Shown: one piece after another, positions 37,570 to 49,772 of the stretch | Numbering within the stretch: the first letter of the stretch is position 1 | How the letters are laid out: every line of letters begins with the position of its first letter | Source of the DNA: Echiichthys vipera | Taxonomy: Eukaryota; Chordata; Actinopteri; Perciformes; Trachinidae | Reading direction: 5' to 3' | NCBI GenBank assembly: GCA_963691815.1 | Contig: OY829660.1 | Coordinates: forward strand, 3,503,466-3,567,465 | Length of the DNA stretch: 64,000 bases | Made by a program: the position numbers and the translations under genes | The notes under the pieces: generated by a model | Databases searched by the model: none | What the model saw: the letters and a program-made list of their open reading frames with translations, nothing else | What the model was told of the DNA's origin: nothing

Positions 37570-37743
37570 GTGTGATCCGGACAGCCTTGGGTCCTAGCGA
37601 CATGGACCGCGAGCAGAGGGAGCACTATCAGGTGGTGATTGAGGCTAAAGACATGGCCGGACAGAGAGGAGGGCTGACTGGAACCACCATTGTTAACATC
37701 AGCCTCATTGATGTCAACGACAACTCTCCCCTCTTCACTCAGA
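37570..37743 (+). CDS. cdh6: Type II cadherin exon: C-terminal half of EC2 and the EC2-EC3 linker
   Basis: 174 bases, residues 212-269 plus one base. It carries MDRE (223-226), the type II signature VVIEAKDMAGQRGGLTG and the calcium linker DVNDNSP at 259-265. N254-I-S256 is a possible N-glycosylation sequon. I recall this exon as 168 bases in mammalian CDH6/9/10, so it is two codons longer here. The extra residues lie in ALGPSDMDRE, where relatives have about four residues between TA and MDRE less two. The frame and both splice sites (TTGTTCAG; GTAAGA) remain good, so this is an in-frame insertion and not damage. Confidence 0.92.
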
Positions 37744-38617
37744 GTAAGACAATGGCTTATACATGATGCAATACTGAGTCACACACTCTCGTTAACCACC
37801 GAGTTCAGAAGAAGGCAGGGCGACTGCTGTGTATTTCCATTCTTTGTTCAATATGAATTATTAACACACCAGATTCAAAGGCTTGTAATCATGTCTGGTG
37901 GCGTCTCTCTCTCACGTTTCAGTAAACATCTGTTGTTAACTTTAAATTGAAGCACTGGAAATAAAAAGAACACACAGTGTCGAGAGTGAAGGCAGTTACA
38001 TCCACAAAGCATACGTCCCCTCAGGATTCATTAAGGTGTTGCATTGAAATTGCAGCACATGATGCATTATTCAAACAATAGCATCAGAGGCAAAGTCACA
38101 GAAATACAGGTCACCTCTCGAAAAACATTTCATATCTTACTTTAATGACATTTACTTTTCACACCGATGGAAACGTTGGTGTCTGAGTGAGGAGCGACTG
38201 CTGATTTTAACCCTTAAATGCGTGATTTATGATATATGGACTTTGGGATGGAGTGGCCTTTTATTAGAGCGTGTGAAGGGCGCACGTAGAAACCTTTTTG
38301 GAAGTAATTCTATTAGCTAAGGCATACAGGCTTATACCTTCTCCAAAATGAAATCCCTCATCTGCATCTGGCCATATAGCTGGCTCAGCTCCCCCTTTAC
38401 TAGAGCCTGGATGTGCCTGTGCGGACTGTAGAGCTACATCTGCATAAACATGAAGTAGTATTAATGACGTCAGTAACTTATACATTTACCAAAAACGAAC
38501 CATTGAAAAGTACAATTTTCTAATTCAGCAGGCCGTTACATTAAAGGCAATAGTGGATCATCTGTTAATATTGTGTCTTTGTAAATGAAACAATCATACA
38601 ACTCTTTATCTCATCAT

Positions 38618-39003
38618 CTCATCTCATCTTCATCCGCTTATCCGGGGTCGGGTCGCGGGGGCAGCAGCTTTAGCAGGGGACCCCAAACTTCCCTTTCCCG
38701 GGCCACATTAACCAGCTCTAACTGGGGGATCCTGAGGCGTTCCCAGGCCAGTGTGGAGATCTAATCTCTCCACCTGGTCCTGGGTCTTCCCCGAGGCCTC
38801 CTCCCAGCTGGACGTGCCTGGAACACCTCCCTACGGAGGCGCCCAGGGGGCATCCTTACTAGATGCCCGAACCACCTCAACTGGCTCCTTTCAACACAAA
38901 GGAGCAGCGGCTCTACTCCGAGTTCCTCACGGATGCTGAACTTCTCCCCCTCTCTCTAAGGGAGACTCCAGCCCCCCTCCTGAGGAAACACATTTCAGAC
39001 GCT
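38618..39003 (-). mobile_element. RTE-like LINE 3' fragment
   Basis: Starts with a CATCTCATCTCATCTTCATC tail followed by CGCTTATCCGGGGTCGG. It has ~250 bp of the same ORF2 end as 12066 and 62104, extended about 130 bp upstream. Confidence 0.7.
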
Positions 39004-39517
39004 TGTACCCGCGACCTCGTTCTTTCGGTCATGAACAACTCTTTACATATGTTATTATTTCTATTCATAAAACAACAGCCTATCCAGCCCTGCACACTGC
39101 ACTTCTACCTTTCACTGTTTCTTTTCTGGTTCCTCCTGCCTGTCCTCCTCCTCCTCTTCCTCTTCATCACCACCATGACTGGAGTACCCCTGTGTCCCAC
39201 AATCAGCTCCATTGTAGTCACTGGACTTGACTCATAGTAATAATAATTAACTTGAGTATGTTTCTGTTTTTTTTTTTTTGGGGGGGGGGGGGGTATAACT
39301 CAACTTCTGCGCACCACCCATTTCTTTTTCACCTCCACCACCACCACCTTTATCATCTCAACATTTTCGGTTTTCTCTGTTCAACTTCAGATTGGAAGTT
39401 GAACAGAGGCAAAGGGCCATACCACCTCTTTTAATACGTCCATGATTGTAACTGACATCTGAAATTGAAATTTGACCGCCGACCGGTTTGGCCTGGGAGG
39501 GAAATCCCTGGATTTGC

Positions 39518-39684
39518 GTAAGGACAGTGTGAGTGCGCCGCGATGACGTATGGAAAAGCAGGAAGCATTCGCCGAGGCCCAGGTAGTTTGAGTACAAATG
39601 GGCCTGGGGCGCCGGGGGAGAGGGAGGGGGGACAAGTACCCTAAAGCCCGGGCCGCGGTGCGAAAGGACAGTGTGAGTGCGCCC
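39518..39684 (+). mobile_element. Harbinger-type MITE, copy 8 (3' end only)
   Basis: Contains the ACGTATGG to GGGCCTGGGGCGC segment and the right terminus. It is preceded by a second, separate GGACAGTGTGAGTGCGCC end (39520-39539), so two right ends stand 145 bp apart. Confidence 0.7.
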
Positions 39685-40960
39685 CTAGATATCTTTAGAA
39701 CTGGCCCTTGTCTCTCCCAGCAGGAGCACCACTCCCTCATAGCAGGTTGATTCATTTAAAGTCCAGCCCTTTCTGCTGGAGAAATGAAAATGACTTCACC
39801 AGTTGTATTAGACCAAGTACTATTAATTCTTCCTGAAAGCCTTCTTAATCAAGTTAAACTTAATTATTCCGTAGTCTTTCTCACCGTAAACATGTGGGCT
39901 TTGTACCACGAGGCACAAACTCTCTCGAGACCCCAGCTGCGTCGTGTTAGCTCTATATTCTCTATATTAACTATTGTCACTCATCATGTGTTTAACAAAT
40001 GTGGTTGCAAATGCTGGACTGCTACGGGTTCAGGACTCCAACTTATGGTTATTTTAATTATGTTTATTCTCTAAAATCACACCATTCAGCAGTCCAAAAG
40101 CTATTCAGTATAAAGTGATCTAAAACAGAGAGTAGCACATACTCATGTTGAACAAGCTGGAGCCAACCGATTTAGCATTAATCAATGACTCAAATCATAA
40201 ATTAACTGATGTTGATTAATGTTGTAGTGACACACTAAACAATCAATTGAGTAACAACGTCTTTATCCACCACTGGTGCAAGTCACAGGGGGAAACATGC
40301 ATTAAAGATAGTATGAAGTAGTGATGTCCATTTGAGGCTTTTAGCTTGGTAACTCAAAACCCGTTGAGCCAACATGGCCACCTCCACTCTTCCTGAGGGG
40401 GTAATACAACAGCGTATAATGGGAGACACATAAATAAAAGAACAGTCTAAATCAAAGCAGCAGAGGCCGGGGCACCTCTTTCAATCCTTCGTAAAGGTCA
40501 AACCACAAAATAAATGGATCTTAGCCCCCTGACGGATGAAGTGTTTTTTAATATGTCATTAGTCTGTCTGCTAACGGCATATGTTTATCAAACTGACCAT
40601 CCCAAGTGTTTTATTGCAGGCTTTATAGTCTCTAAACCTAAGCTCCCTGGTCCCTGTAAAGAGTCATGTACGGTGTTTTAACTGATCTCTACAGTATCAC
40701 TTATGTTAAATACAAGGACTGTCTTCACCTGTGTGAGTGTGACTTTGCCTGAGGAGACGAGAAACAGCTTTGGGGGGGATCAGTCAACAAATCTCAACGA
40801 TTCGGACACCGATTCAACAGATGAGATCCACCGTGGCCAATTAATAAATACATTTATGGATCCGTAATAGTTTATTATTGACAACAAGTGATCGGAGTGA
40901 GAGCAGATGGTGTACATGGTTAGCGTGCATTAATGTATCATATTGCTTTTTGCCATCTAA

Positions 40961-41584
40961 AGCCCAGTCCAGACCAAAGATTCGCAACACAACAAAACTG
41001 TTTTAGAACGTCGCAGGTGAAAGTTGCAGCGGTGTGAACTGACCCGTCTCATTGCAAGCATCTAGCTTGATGTCGTCGCCAGAGATTCAACTTTTCAAGT
41101 CGTCAACAGCTGGTTTTAGAACGTAGCAAACATCACATGTTTCAACAGCCAATCAATCAATCGGAGGCTTAACGAGCGTGAGAGAGAGAGAGAGAGATGG
41201 AGAGAAAAATGTTTGAGCGAGCAATACAATGAATAAGGAGAGGGAGCGCTGGCCGTAATCCAGAACAAAGCAGTGAATCAGGGAAGTAAAACGGTATTCT
41301 CTCTGTTTCATCTCTATAGAAACGCAGCTGTAGCAAGTTTCCCCCTGCCTCTGTCCTCATTTATATTTTATAATGCTACAAATTAAACCAGCTACGAAAA
41401 AAAAGCCTGAAAAGTCGGAGGTTAGAACTGCAGTACAGAGAGACGTCGCTATAGAGACGATAAACCGCCTCGCATCATCTCCTTGGTCTTAAGGGGCAGG
41501 TTTCAGAACGTTGCAGACCTGCACGTTGCAAGTAGTTGCAAGTTTCTAGTCGACTCGTTGCAAATGTTTGGTCTGAACTGGGCT
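40961..41584. mobile_element. Second Harbinger-type MITE family, with TAA target duplication
   Basis: 624 bp with ~28-bp inverted ends, AGCCCAGTCCAGACCAAA on the left and the complement of AGCCCAGTTCAGACCAAA on the right. It is flanked by TAA on both sides (40958-40960; 41585-41587). No coding fragment is evident. An internal stretch (about 41150-41290) reappears inverted at 43206-43385. Confidence 0.75.
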
Positions 41585-41622
41585 TAATGTGCATGATTGG
41601 AACCTCGAGCTTTGGTCTCTAT

Positions 41623-42141
41623 GGGTGCACTCACACTGTCCTTCCGCACCGCGCCCCGGGCTTTAGGGTACTTGCCCCTCCCTCTCCCCCCGCGCCCCAG
41701 GCCCATTTGTACTCACACTACCTGGGCCTCGGAGAATGCTTCTTGCTGTCTATACGTCATCACGCCGTAACACTTCACACGCATTGATCACGTGTGTGTG
41801 GCTTTGTTTCCAAATCTTTCCGTAGACCTCAGAGTTTTTGTGCGTCTTGTCGACTGTTTTTGAACCTTTTCATCGACCAAATCTGCAGTAAACACTCCAC
41901 CTCCGCATCACACCAACGTGAACCTTTCGCCGCCATTGTTGTTGTTGTTAAATGTCCGCGCATGGTCTGTCCTTTTATTTTCTATGTCCAAACAGGCGCA
42001 CATAACTGCGCCTGTTCGCCGTGGACGGCCAGCTGGCCGCAGCTATGCGCAGAGCGGTTGCACTCACACTGGTCAAACGCACTAGTCTTGACCCGAAAAA
42101 CCTGTTTTGGCCCAGTGCGGAAGCACAGTGTGAGTGCGCCC
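41623..42141 (-). mobile_element. Harbinger-type MITE, copy 9 (internal deletion)
   Basis: 519 bp with both termini (left GGGTGCACTCACACTGTCC). The CGTGCTCGTAC-rich block between the Myb start and the subterminal repeat is deleted. Flanks TAT and TCA. It starts 38 bp after another MITE of Harbinger type ends. Confidence 0.85.
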
Positions 42142-43034
42142 TCAGTGTGGGGTTATTTCATGAACATAGTTGCTCGTTAGGTGAGCCAATAATGCAGGTA
42201 TAACGATAATGTGTGATATCAACAGAATCAGAAAGGCCATGTAAGGGTTGTCTATTAAATCGTACCGGTCGAAAGCTTTTTCTCCAAACAGTCTTTAAAA
42301 GGACCAAAAAAACAACATTTTTTGTGTGTAGCCGTACAGTTTTGGTTTTGGTTGGTTCGGTTACTCTGAATAATCCAGACATCCAATCACACGTTTCAGT
42401 GGAACTACTGTTGGTGGAAAAAAAATAGCCCCTATGAAAAGTGACAGCATGCTCTTTGGATTATCCAGAGTAACAAGAGCACCATCTCTGGAGAGAGATG
42501 TTGCTGCTGAATTTTTTAAATGTCACTTTCTTTAGTGCTGTGAGCCAAGACAGGATCTGTGCAAAGCAGGAAACTACCCCGGGGCCCAGTCCCTCCAGGG
42601 TCTCAAAGGTTCACTGTGTGGTCAGAGTGTGTGGTAATATGATGAAATAAAGATTGTTTGAGAACATGCACTACAGACGCATAATATAACCTGAAGTGAC
42701 ACGGACTATAGGGCTGCTTCAATTCAAGGTCTCTTTGAGTTTTCATACTTTCATTTCATTCGTTTGCGGAAAAAGAACATTGTGTATTATTCAAATAACC
42801 CCAAATTATACTATGGTCACTGATGATTCTGAATTCTAGCTGTTTTTTCACATTTTTATTAACCATTAGTAACAGCCAAGTACAACGGTAAATTGTCACG
42901 GACTCGTCAACGTTCAAATGTAAAGAATATTCTGAACACTTGAGAACATTCATTAACGTTGGCTGTAACGATACACTGAACTCACCACCGGAAATAATTC
43001 ACAATACGATTTTCCTATGATTTTGTTCTATAAT

Positions 43035-43084
43035 GAATAACAGGACACTTTACAGAGAAGGTAAAGACCACGGTCTATGACTCA

Positions 43085-43085
<1 letters not shown>
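43035..43085 (-). mobile_element. L2-like LINE tail scrap
   Basis: AGGACACTTTACAGAGAAGG with AAGACCACGGTCTATGACTC, matching part of the tail at 45585. It is joined to the AT array. Confidence 0.45.

Positions 43086-43154
<69 letters not shown>
43085..43154. repeat. AT microsatellite
   Basis: About 35 uninterrupted AT units. Confidence 0.95.
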
Positions 43155-43156
<2 letters not shown>

Positions 43157-43159
43157 ACG

Positions 43160-43296
43160 CTCTATGACAAAAACGCAAATATCGCACGAGATCCATGAGC
43201 TAGACAAAAAACAACTCAACTTCCCTGATTCACTGCTTTGTTCTGGATTACGGCCAGCGCTCCCTCTCCTTATTCATTGTCTTGCTCGCTCAAACA

Positions 43297-43340
<44 letters not shown>

Positions 43341-43385
43341 TCGTTAAGCCTCAGATTGTTTGATTGGCTGTTGAAACAGTAAATT
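43160..43385. mobile_element. Mosaic fragment related to the 40961-41584 MITE
   Basis: The block from TTCCCTGATTCACTGCTTTG through the CT-rich tract to GATTGGCTGTTGAAACA is the reverse complement of part of the MITE at 40961. The first ~45 bases (CACGAGATCCATGAGCTAGAC) instead match the reverse complement of 43995-44045. Confidence 0.6.
43300..43337. repeat. CT microsatellite
   Basis: About 18 CT units inside the MITE-derived fragment. The related MITE at 41181-41198 has the complementary GA run, much shorter. Confidence 0.85.
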
Positions 43386-44310
43386 TGTGATACAAAAATG
43401 TGACAAATTATTTTGGGTGAGATAAAAAAAGATTTGCAAGGCTATTTTTAAACAGCAGACGGCGCTAGCTACTTTTGATTTCACTCGCCGATGTCCCGGG
43501 TGCCTCGCATCAGTAGGCGGTGCCAAGATGGCGGCAGACGCAGTGGGCGAAGATCAGGGGTGGATTGAGACAAACTGAGGTGTGTCAGCATTTTGGCTTC
43601 ACCTCTGAATGTGAGAAGATTACAGCCCAGGAAAAAACAATGTGCAAATATCGGAAAACAGATATTTGCACACAATAATTGAATAGTCTGGAATTAACAC
43701 GTGTTGTTAGGAAGGAATATCGTCACATCTACATGTTCAGGAAGAAGCTGAGATCTGTGCACGTTCACACCGTTCCTGCTGTCGAACATTTCTGACTTTT
43801 GTTTAATGAATTAAATTACAAAAACCCTCCTTATACAGTACGAACACACAATGCACGTCACAGTCCCATTGGCTCTCGCACTTGTTTTGGTTAGCAGGGT
43901 TGTAAATCATCTTGTCGGCGTTGTTTGACCTTTTAGTATCTTTTCTTTCACTCGGGCAGCAGGAGCTTCTCACTGCGGCGTTGCTGCATCTCGATGGCTC
44001 AGTTGTTTTTTGTCTAGCTCATCGATCTCGTGCGATATTTGCACACTGTTTTTTTCCTGGGCTGTAATCTTCTCACATTCAGAGGTGAAGCCAAAAAACT
44101 GCCACACCTCAGTTTGTCTCAATCCACCCGTTATCTTCGCCCTCTGCGCCTGCCGCCATCTTGGCACCGCCTACTGATGCGAGGGACCCGGGACATCGGC
44201 GAGTAAAGTCAAAAGTAGACAGCGCCATCTGCTGTTTTAAAAATAGTCTTGCAAATCTTTTTTAATCTCACCAAGATAATTTGTCACAAATTTACTGTCT
44301 CTCGGAGTAT
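43375..44310. repeat. Large inverted repeat carrying a decayed BED-finger/hAT-like segment
   Basis: Arms of about 290 bp (43375-43665 and 44034-44310) are reverse complements, with ~370 bp between them. On the - strand the right arm contains a frame with TEVWQFFGFTSECEKITAQE, which resembles the start of BED-type zinc fingers of hAT transposases (VW.FF.F followed by a cysteine region). The zinc-ligand cysteines are not in frame. Both arms also carry CCAAGATGGCGGC. I infer two opposed copies of one decayed hAT-derived element. Confidence 0.55.
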
Positions 44311-44730
44311 CATTACATTCCTATTGGCCTATAAACTGAAGTTCAAAGTTCACTCTGACGCTGTGCAGCTTGAGTGATGTCATCTAAAACTCAATCACAT
44401 CCGAACACTGCTGTGAGATCATCCCATCAACTGCTGCTTCCAAGATCAAGAGTGGACTGTGAACCTTTTCCTAATATGGATGGGACGCCATTTCAAAAAC
44501 ATGGTTCACACAATGTGGCATCGTCATTGTTCTTAGTTGTCAAGACAACAACATTTCATATGTTATTACTGTCACTCAGCAGCACAGCAGTTACCATCTG
44601 TCAGAAGTGGTTTGTGTGGTGCGGCTCAGTATAATTGCTAATTTCACTTTAGTAGATGCATTTTAACAGTGGAAGTCTGAACACAGCAACAGCTGCCACA
44701 CATGGGATGGCTTTTCATCATTTTCATCAC

Positions 44731-44789
<59 letters not shown>
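44731..44789. repeat. GT microsatellite
   Basis: About 28 GT units with one GCGA interruption. Confidence 0.9.
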
Positions 44790-44791
<2 letters not shown>

Positions 44792-45047
44792 GGTAGGTCC
44801 CCAGCTCTCTGGCTCTCTGTATCCATCTCTTTACCTTCTCATTGTTGTTTTCTCTCCCTCTCTATCTCTACCTCGTTCAATCACAGCCTCTGTATCAGTG
44901 TCAGTGTCTCCCTCCTCCTCTCCACCAGGCTTTAGCAGCCTCTCACCCACTGTTTCCACCTCCAATTGATGGTGCAAAATAACATCACCCCAGGATTTTG
45001 CTTAACAGACTGCGAGTGGCATTATCACTGTGTTTTAAATCAACGCT

Positions 45048-45048
<1 letters not shown>

Positions 45049-45097
<49 letters not shown>

Positions 45098-45103
45098 ACA
45101 CAC
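45049..45103. repeat. CA microsatellite
   Basis: CA run with a GTGCG interruption near its right end. Confidence 0.9.
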
Positions 45104-45584
45104 GCCGTTTAGGAATTAGTGAGGTCCAGACTCGTTTCTTTAAATGGAGCTTGTTTATTGCATCTCTACAGCAAAAATCACCAAGATGACACCTACTGTA
45201 CAAACACAGCCCAAGCTACACACAAACTCATGATCTATAATCACATACAAACAGAAAAAATACTTTTTAACACTGCACAATCATATATATTGTATTGTAT
45301 ATTAGCATAATACATTTACATGCATTGGACTTAAGTGCAGTTTTGAGGTTCTTTTCATTGTTTGCTGCTTTACACCTCAACTCAACTACGGATTACAGCT
45401 ATAAGTACTGAGTTCCTCAGTAGTTCTTCCACCACTGGAATCTCAGTGTGTGTGCGTGTGTGTGTGTATGTGTGTGTGTGCAGAAAGCCCGTGTGCAGTG
45501 CTGCTCACACTCTACAGCCACAGAGCCTCACACAACTCCTGCAAATTGCCGCAGGGTTGTCTAATGCTGGGAGTGTCAGTGTCG

Positions 45585-45755
45585 GTTTTTTAATTTAATT
45601 CAATTCCATTTTATTTACAGCTCCAAATCCTAACAAAAGTTATCTCAGGACACTTTACAGAGTAGTTATAGACCACACTCTATGACTTATTTATGATTTA
45701 CATAGACCCAACAATTCCCCCGTTGAGTACACAGTGGCAAAGAAAACTTTAGTGA
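45585..45755 (-). mobile_element. L2-like LINE tail fragment
   Basis: TTTAATTCAATTCCATTTTA, CTAACAAAAGTTATCTCAGG and ACCACACTCTATGAC: the complement of an L2-type 3' end, longer than the copy at 26352. Confidence 0.65.
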
Positions 45756-46306
45756 ATAATTACAGAGGTCCGGACCTCAGTGACCTCATAGCTGGTTACA
45801 GCCATGCTCACACACACATGCTTGAATTTCTCCTAGTATGAGGACAAATTATGGGTTATATAGTGTATACTTCCTGCACCTTAACCCAAAACCCTGCCCT
45901 TCACTCTGAGATTGCTTTTTAGAAAATTGACCACAGCGACACACACCTTGGTCCACACATGCCAATTCATTTCACTTCACACCAGGACTCCAATCAGTGC
46001 TGCTGGTGTCGGAGCCAAGTGGCAACACTATCTCCAACCAGCCAAAAGGAAAAATAGGTGGAATCTGCTTCTCCTCTCTTGAACTCTGGGCTTCTCTGGT
46101 TTTCAACAGACTCCCACTTGATCGTGTGGTCTTTTTTTCTATGAGATAGGTGCAGCGCCCCAATCAGCTCCCCTGCAGAAAGGACCAAAATATGGAAGCA
46201 TTATACACAAACTGAAATCAGATATCTGTCTATTACAAGAAACCCATCTGACAGAGAAGAAACTCAGAAACTCAAGGCAAGATGAATTGACCGAACCTCA
46301 AATTTA

Positions 46307-46927
46307 GGGCGCACTCTCACTGTCCTTCCGCACTGCGCCCCGGGCTTTAGGGTACTGGTCCCCCCTCCCTCTCCCGCCGCGCCCCAGGCCCGTTTGTACT
46401 CACACTGCCTGGGCTTCGCGCAAATGCTTCTTGCCTGCCTATACTTCATCACGTCGTAACACGTCACACGCATTGATGACGTCATCGCGATGCGTGGCTT
46501 TGTTTACAAATCTTTCCATAGACCTCAGAGTTTTTGTGCGTCTTGTCGACTGTTTTTGAATCTTTTCATCGACCAAATCTGCAGTAAACACTCCACCTCC
46601 GCATCACACCAACGTGAACCTTTCGCCGCCATTGTTGTTGTTGTTAAATGTCCGCGCATGGTCCGGCTTTTTTTTTTTCTATGTCCGAACATAAAATGAC
46701 GTGAGAGCCGCCGTAGGCCTCGTGCTCGTGCTTGTACATGTGCGCACGCTTGTGCTCGTACATGTGCAAACGCGCTCTACAAAAGCCCACCTCTCTCAGA
46801 CGGGCCGTGGACGGCCAGCTGGCCGCAGTTATGCGCGGAGCGGTTGCACTCACACTGGTCAAACGCACTAGGCTCTACCCGAAAAACCTGTTTTGGCCCG
46901 GTGCGGAAGGACAGTGTGAGTGCGCCA
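46307..46927 (-). mobile_element. Harbinger-type MITE, copy 10 (full length)
   Basis: About 620 bp, the longest copy, flanked by TTA and TAA. TGACGTCA is at 46477-46484 and the complement of the Myb start near 46628. Confidence 0.85.
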
Positions 46928-47463
46928 TAAGCTTTTAGTTCATGAAAACCTGGTGCTTCCACATTGATTAGCAAAAACACGCCATACTCACATAGATCAA
47001 CTGTGAGGGATCTGAAAGGATGTCATTATTTTCTCCCTCCATCTTTTTATAATTAGCCAACTTTCCCAATTCCCACATCATTTTAGGGGCAGTGTTTATT
47101 ACATAATTAATACTATGACAAAATATGTTCATCAACAACCTATTCTTTCATGACTTAGACGAAATGAGCGTTTTGACTAAAAGTTATATCTAACAAATCC
47201 CTCAAACTTCCCTCCCGTCATTCTACAACCTGATAACCAGCTCTGAGTTTTTCTATCCGTAGCATCCCTACTGAATCGTAGCCGTAACCCACCATATTCT
47301 TTCCAACACACAGCTCTACTTCTACACACACACACACACACAGATATACACACGTACTGTAAGTGCAACACAACAGCGGCAGGTTGAGTACTGTCTAGCT
47401 GCCAGTGTATGATGCCTGCTGTGCACTGCAATCATTCAAGATTATACACACCACTAGATCCAT

Positions 47464-47464
<1 letters not shown>

Positions 47465-47524
<60 letters not shown>
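47465..47524. repeat. CA microsatellite
   Basis: About 30 uninterrupted CA units. Confidence 0.9.
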
Positions 47525-47527
<3 letters not shown>

Positions 47528-48619
47528 GTAATTAAAGGAAAGCGTCCTGATATAGAACTGCCTCGGGTTCACGCAGCAGAGTGACATCTCATTTGCATTC
47601 AGTTAAAAGGTGTTTGTGTGTTTGGACTCCATTCAGTGACACAAGCGAGCTGCGTTCCTCATACAGGCCAAGCCTGTGTTTGTTTCACAATGAGGAGGAG
47701 AACTGCACATCTCAAACTGCCACAGGAAACTGATTGCAAAACACAGTGTTAGCGCTTGTTCCTGAGAACAAAAGGCGACATCACACTCACAGAAAATACA
47801 TTGAAATGCTTTTTTTTTTGATGATAGTCAGCAGTCTGCCACAGAGACATTGTTCCAGCACCTGGCTTCCATCAGCATTTACACCAGTTTTTTGAGACTA
47901 AGAATGCTTCCTTTGTTCTCGCTTTCTACCTCCATCAAGTTCCAAGACAATAGAAATATGTTTTTTGGTTCAGCGTTTATGCCGTCGTATTGTTTTTTTC
48001 TTCCTAAGAAGAGACAAACTTTCTCAATGTGTTTGCTTGATTTGATGTGTGGATTCCATTTCCTATGACCTGCTTTACCTGCTCTGTTACTGACTCACAC
48101 CATACGAAAGGCTGGATTCATAGCTTTCTTGATCGATACCAGTCAGTCGCTCGTCGACTCCGGAGGTAATGTTCTGGTTTTTATCTTCCGACAGGCGTAT
48201 TTGTGCAGCTCTTAATCCCAGTGCCATTCTAAGAGGGCCTCGCAGGGCCACATTAGACGAGGAACAGCTGCCTAAGTAGACAGAAGAAATCCCCCCGAAG
48301 AACACCAAAGGAAAAAATAAATAAATCAAAGAGAGGGATTACATGAGACAAAAGCCCCTCCTGGGAATAAAAGGCAGCAATTAGTAAATGACAAGGTAGT
48401 GGATCATTGACACAATCACACATTTTAATAAAGTACTAATGTGATATATAAAAGGAAGCAAGAGTATTAGTCACAAAGGGGGGATGAGGAAGCTGCAGCA
48501 CAACACCTGCAATCAGATGATTGGGTGGTAAATGAAGCACAAATAACACTCCAGAATTTTATACAAAGCATTAACCTTTGACTTGCAATATTGGTTAGAT
48601 ACAAAACTAGAAGAACGAA

Positions 48620-48785
48620 GGCACTGGTGCCCAATTCTGGTCCCGAAGGGCCACCGTCCTGCATGTTTTAGGTTTCTCCCTGCTGAAAAACACCTGATTC
48701 CAACCATTTCCAAACCTGTGACGAGCTTCAGCTGCTTGATAACGAGCACATCATTTGAATCAGGACTGTGTTAGAGCAGAGAGAA
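48620..48785. mobile_element. Short fish MITE (CCTGCATGTTTTAG type)
   Basis: CTGGTCCCGAAGGGCCACCG, TCCTGCATGTTTTAGGTTTC and CACCTGATTCCAACC on the left, and ATTTGAATCAGGACTGTGTT as the inverted counterpart on the right. The outer right arm is missing. Confidence 0.5.
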
Positions 48786-49584
48786 TCAGACTGTATAAAC
48801 TGTGGACGTAGCATACACGTCGAGGTCCGTTCTCTCAACTTGATCCAATCGTCCTCACCTATGGGAGTCGTCGAAAAAGGGCCTGTACGTGACGTTGGGG
48901 GGAGGGGGATAGGTTCCCCTGGCTGACGTTTAACTCCGAAGAGAAGTAAGGGCCAGTGGCTAGCTGTCACTCAAGAGGCCGTGCCCCTAATTATTCCTAA
49001 ACTTTAACCCCCAATAAAATAAAAACACCAGTATAAAAAAATTCACCCCTCAGTGTTGTCATGGAGATATGACCTCAACATACAGACTCAAATGTTTTTG
49101 GTACCAGGCCTTAAACAGGTTTAATGATGCTGTGAAAACGGCCTGTTTAACATGGGGGTCAATGAGAAACTGCTCTATTGTGCAAACTGCTCCTAGTGGA
49201 CACTCAGAGAACTGCAGTTTTTAGCACTTCCTGTTTGGATTGACTAGGAAGTCGCTGTGGTGGGGGCTTGGTTCAACATCAGAATGACTAGATTGTTGTG
49301 GCTCTTGACATATGGATAACGTCACATATCACGTTGCTTTGCAGCAAAAGTTGAGCCAGGTTCAACTTTTTTTATTGACACAGTCGTCTGCGTACACACC
49401 CCTCCGCATTGAGAGACTGGCTCCGTTCAAATGAATGAGAGGGTTGTGCTTTCTCAGGTGTGTCAGAAGCTATTTTACATAATGGTAACAGTGCGCAGAA
49501 AAACTCTCGATCCCAGCATTACTAACATATGCATCAGTCATATATTATGCAGCTGACAATCAGTGATATTTTCTGTGTTTTCAG

Positions 49585-49772
49585 GAATTTACCAGTTCAG
49601 AGTTCCTGAGTCGTCCAAGTCTGGCACTCCAGTCGGGAGAATACTAGCCACGGACAGAGACATCGGGAAGAATGCTGAGATGTATTTCACCATCGTCAGT
49701 GGAGACGGCATGGACATGTTCGACATCTCCACTGACAAAGACACCCAGGAGGGCGTCATCACCGTCAGCAAG
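49585..49772 (+). CDS. cdh6: Type II cadherin exon: N-terminal half of EC3
   Basis: 188 bases, residues 270-332. The split codon joins A from the previous exon with GA to give Arg270. The translation begins IYQFRVPESSKSGTPVGRI and continues with ATDRDIGKNAEM, which retains the D-x-D calcium ligands at 293-295. It ends in GDGMDMFDISTDKDTQEGVI. Acceptor TTTTCAG at 49584; donor GTGAGG at 49773, phase 0. The family is unmistakable. YQF, PESS, GTPVGRI and DMFD are close to CDH6. The motif GKNAEMYF, with K for E and YF for EY, is divergent. Confidence 0.93.

Larger units (their letters stand above)
37744..49584 (+). other. cdh6: Cadherin intron, 11.8 kb
   Basis: Phase 1 intron. It holds an RTE-like LINE fragment (38618-39003), MITE pieces at 39518, 40961, 41623 and 46307, L2 tails at 43035 and 45585, an AT array, a large inverted repeat (43375-44310), CA/GT arrays and a MITE at 48620. 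In 37744-38617, 39685-40960, 42142-43034 and 48786-49584 I recognise nothing specific. Confidence 0.85.
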
